The position numbers and the translations under genes are program-made. Below are positions 63,408 to 64,000 of a stretch of 64,000 nt of DNA, one piece after another. The notes beneath the pieces are model-generated. The model had not been told where the DNA came from. It saw only the letters and a list, made by a program, of their open reading frames with translations, and did no database searches. The DNA is from Caccoplasma intestinavium. Its GTDB lineage: Bacteria; Bacteroidota; Bacteroidia; Bacteroidales; UBA11471. The DNA lies in NCBI GenBank assembly GCA_018715885.1, contig DVKT01000006.1, forward strand, positions 62,001 through 126,000, read 5' to 3'. The first letter of the stretch is position 1. Every line of letters begins with the position of its first letter.

Positions 63408-64000
63408 ATGACAGAAAAAAAGATATTACAGGTTGATGTAGAGGAAGTTGTAAAACAAAAATCGCCGAGGTTATTCAAAAAGATTCCCGGATTTGTTTTC
63501 AACTTCATCAAACGCACCATTCAACAAGACCGCATCAACCGTTTCTTAAAAGCATACCCCGACGTGCGGGGTGTAGATTTCGCCGAAACATTATTGGAAT
63601 ATCTCGACATCACTTTACGTCTCGACGGAGAAAAAAATATCCCCTCAAAAGGCCGTTTCATTTTTGCATCAAATCATCCGCTGGGCGGTCTCGACGGCGT
63701 AGCACTCATCTCGGTCTTGGGCCGTCGCTACAACAAAGATATAAAATTTGTCGTCAACGACCTGCTGATGGCGATAGAGCCTTTATCGGACAATTTTCTC
63801 CCCATCAATAAATACGGGAAACAAGACAAGGACAAGGCCGACGCCCTCGGGCGAGCCTACGAAGGAAACGGACAAATGGCCGTTTTCCCTGCCGGACTCG
63901 TATCCCGAAGACAGGGGAAAGAGATATGCGACCTCACATGGAACAAAGCCTTCATTGCCAAAAGCGTACAATATCAACGAGATGTGATTCCCGTATGGTT
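63408..64000 (+). CDS. PlsC/LPLAT-type acyltransferase (3'-truncated)
   Basis: About 197 residues are visible, with the end outside the window. The acyltransferase motif NHxxxxD appears as FASNHPLGGLDGVALIS, and PAGLVSRRQGKEI matches the later substrate motif. This class transfers acyl chains onto lysophospholipids or other lipid heads. Bacteroides have a related acyltransferase (GlsA) working with a GNAT in glycine-lipid synthesis; this gene could be that enzyme, but the partner gene is not visible. It has a -7 box 21 bp upstream. Confidence 0.8.
   Translation, partial: MTEKKILQVDVEEVVKQKSPRLFKKIPGFVFNFIKRTIQQDRINRFLKAYPDVRGVDFAETLLEYLDITLRLDGEKNIPSKGRFIFASNHPLGGLDGVALISVLGRRYNKDIKFVVNDLLMAIEPLSDNFLPINKYGKQDKDKADALGRAYEGNGQMAVFPAGLVSRRQGKEICDLTWNKAFIAKSVQYQRDVIPVW

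Noticed and set aside
1..64000. CRISPR arrays, insertion sequences, prophage, rRNA or tRNA genes
   Set aside because: I saw no spaced direct repeats, transposase or integrase genes, or cloverleaf-like sequence; the XRE/S24 gene has no phage neighbours.

Overview
The window is a chromosomal segment of a member of the phylum Bacteroidota, most likely order Bacteroidales. The evidence is consistent: promoter -7 boxes of the TAnnTTTG type (TATCTTTG, TACCTTTG) sit upstream of many genes, two of them with a matching -33 element at N19. GldD and GldE homologues lie next to ssb, the dcw cluster has the Bacteroidales gene order, and the secreted enzymes are pectin-degrading. The genus cannot be fixed from the sequence; a gut Bacteroidales outside Bacteroides proper (for example near Barnesiella, Coprobacter or Parabacteroides) is a guess. 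I see no rRNA, tRNA, insertion sequence, prophage or CRISPR array.

Layout. 1-10.7 kb: the 3' part of a CPA2 cation/proton antiporter, an NfnAB-type flavin oxidoreductase pair, a secreted protein of unknown function, panB, then a minus-strand group (acyl-CoA ligase, gpmI, DUF3109 protein). 10.8-15.4 kb: a GH43 enzyme and an operon of mtaB, an LpxL-family acyltransferase and a GT2 glycosyltransferase. 15.4-18.7 kb (minus): ssb, then gldE-gldD-phosphopantetheinyl transferase. 18.8-24.3 kb (minus): a seven-gene arginine/proline operon (argR, a GNAT, argG, a PspC-domain gene, argC, argD, proC) with two likely ARG boxes over its promoter. 24.5-29.7 kb: surE, and divergently parA-parB-DUF5683-lytic transglycosylase. 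29.8-37.7 kb: a secreted pectin-degradation locus. 37.7-46.6 kb: housekeeping genes (purT, mrp, trmB, an XRE/S24 regulator, gapA, mdh, an aldose epimerase, an SDR). 46.8-63.2 kb (minus): a 14-gene division and cell-wall cluster from rsmH to serS. The window ends inside a PlsC-type acyltransferase gene.

How the genes work together. The pectin locus has two methylesterase domains (one fused to a CE12-like acetylesterase domain), two tandem GH105 unsaturated-uronyl hydrolases and a GH43 enzyme. This suits stepwise removal of methyl, acetyl and arabinosyl decorations and cleavage of unsaturated oligogalacturonides. No SusC/SusD pair and no polysaccharide lyase is in the window. One GH105 carries a long coiled coil and a C-terminal domain resembling a type IX secretion (T9SS) sorting signal, which suggests export to or through the outer membrane. 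The arginine operon covers most steps from glutamate, with an acyltransferase of the right kind to be the first enzyme. The dcw cluster makes lipid II and the divisome; it lacks mraZ, murF and ddl.

The points most worth a second look are the GH105/coiled-coil/T9SS-like protein, the CE12-CE8 fusion, an isolated 100-bp interrupted hairpin at 41823-41922 beside an orphan 107-residue gene, the GNAT and PspC genes in the arginine operon, and a terminator-like hairpin in the leader of the first GH43 gene.
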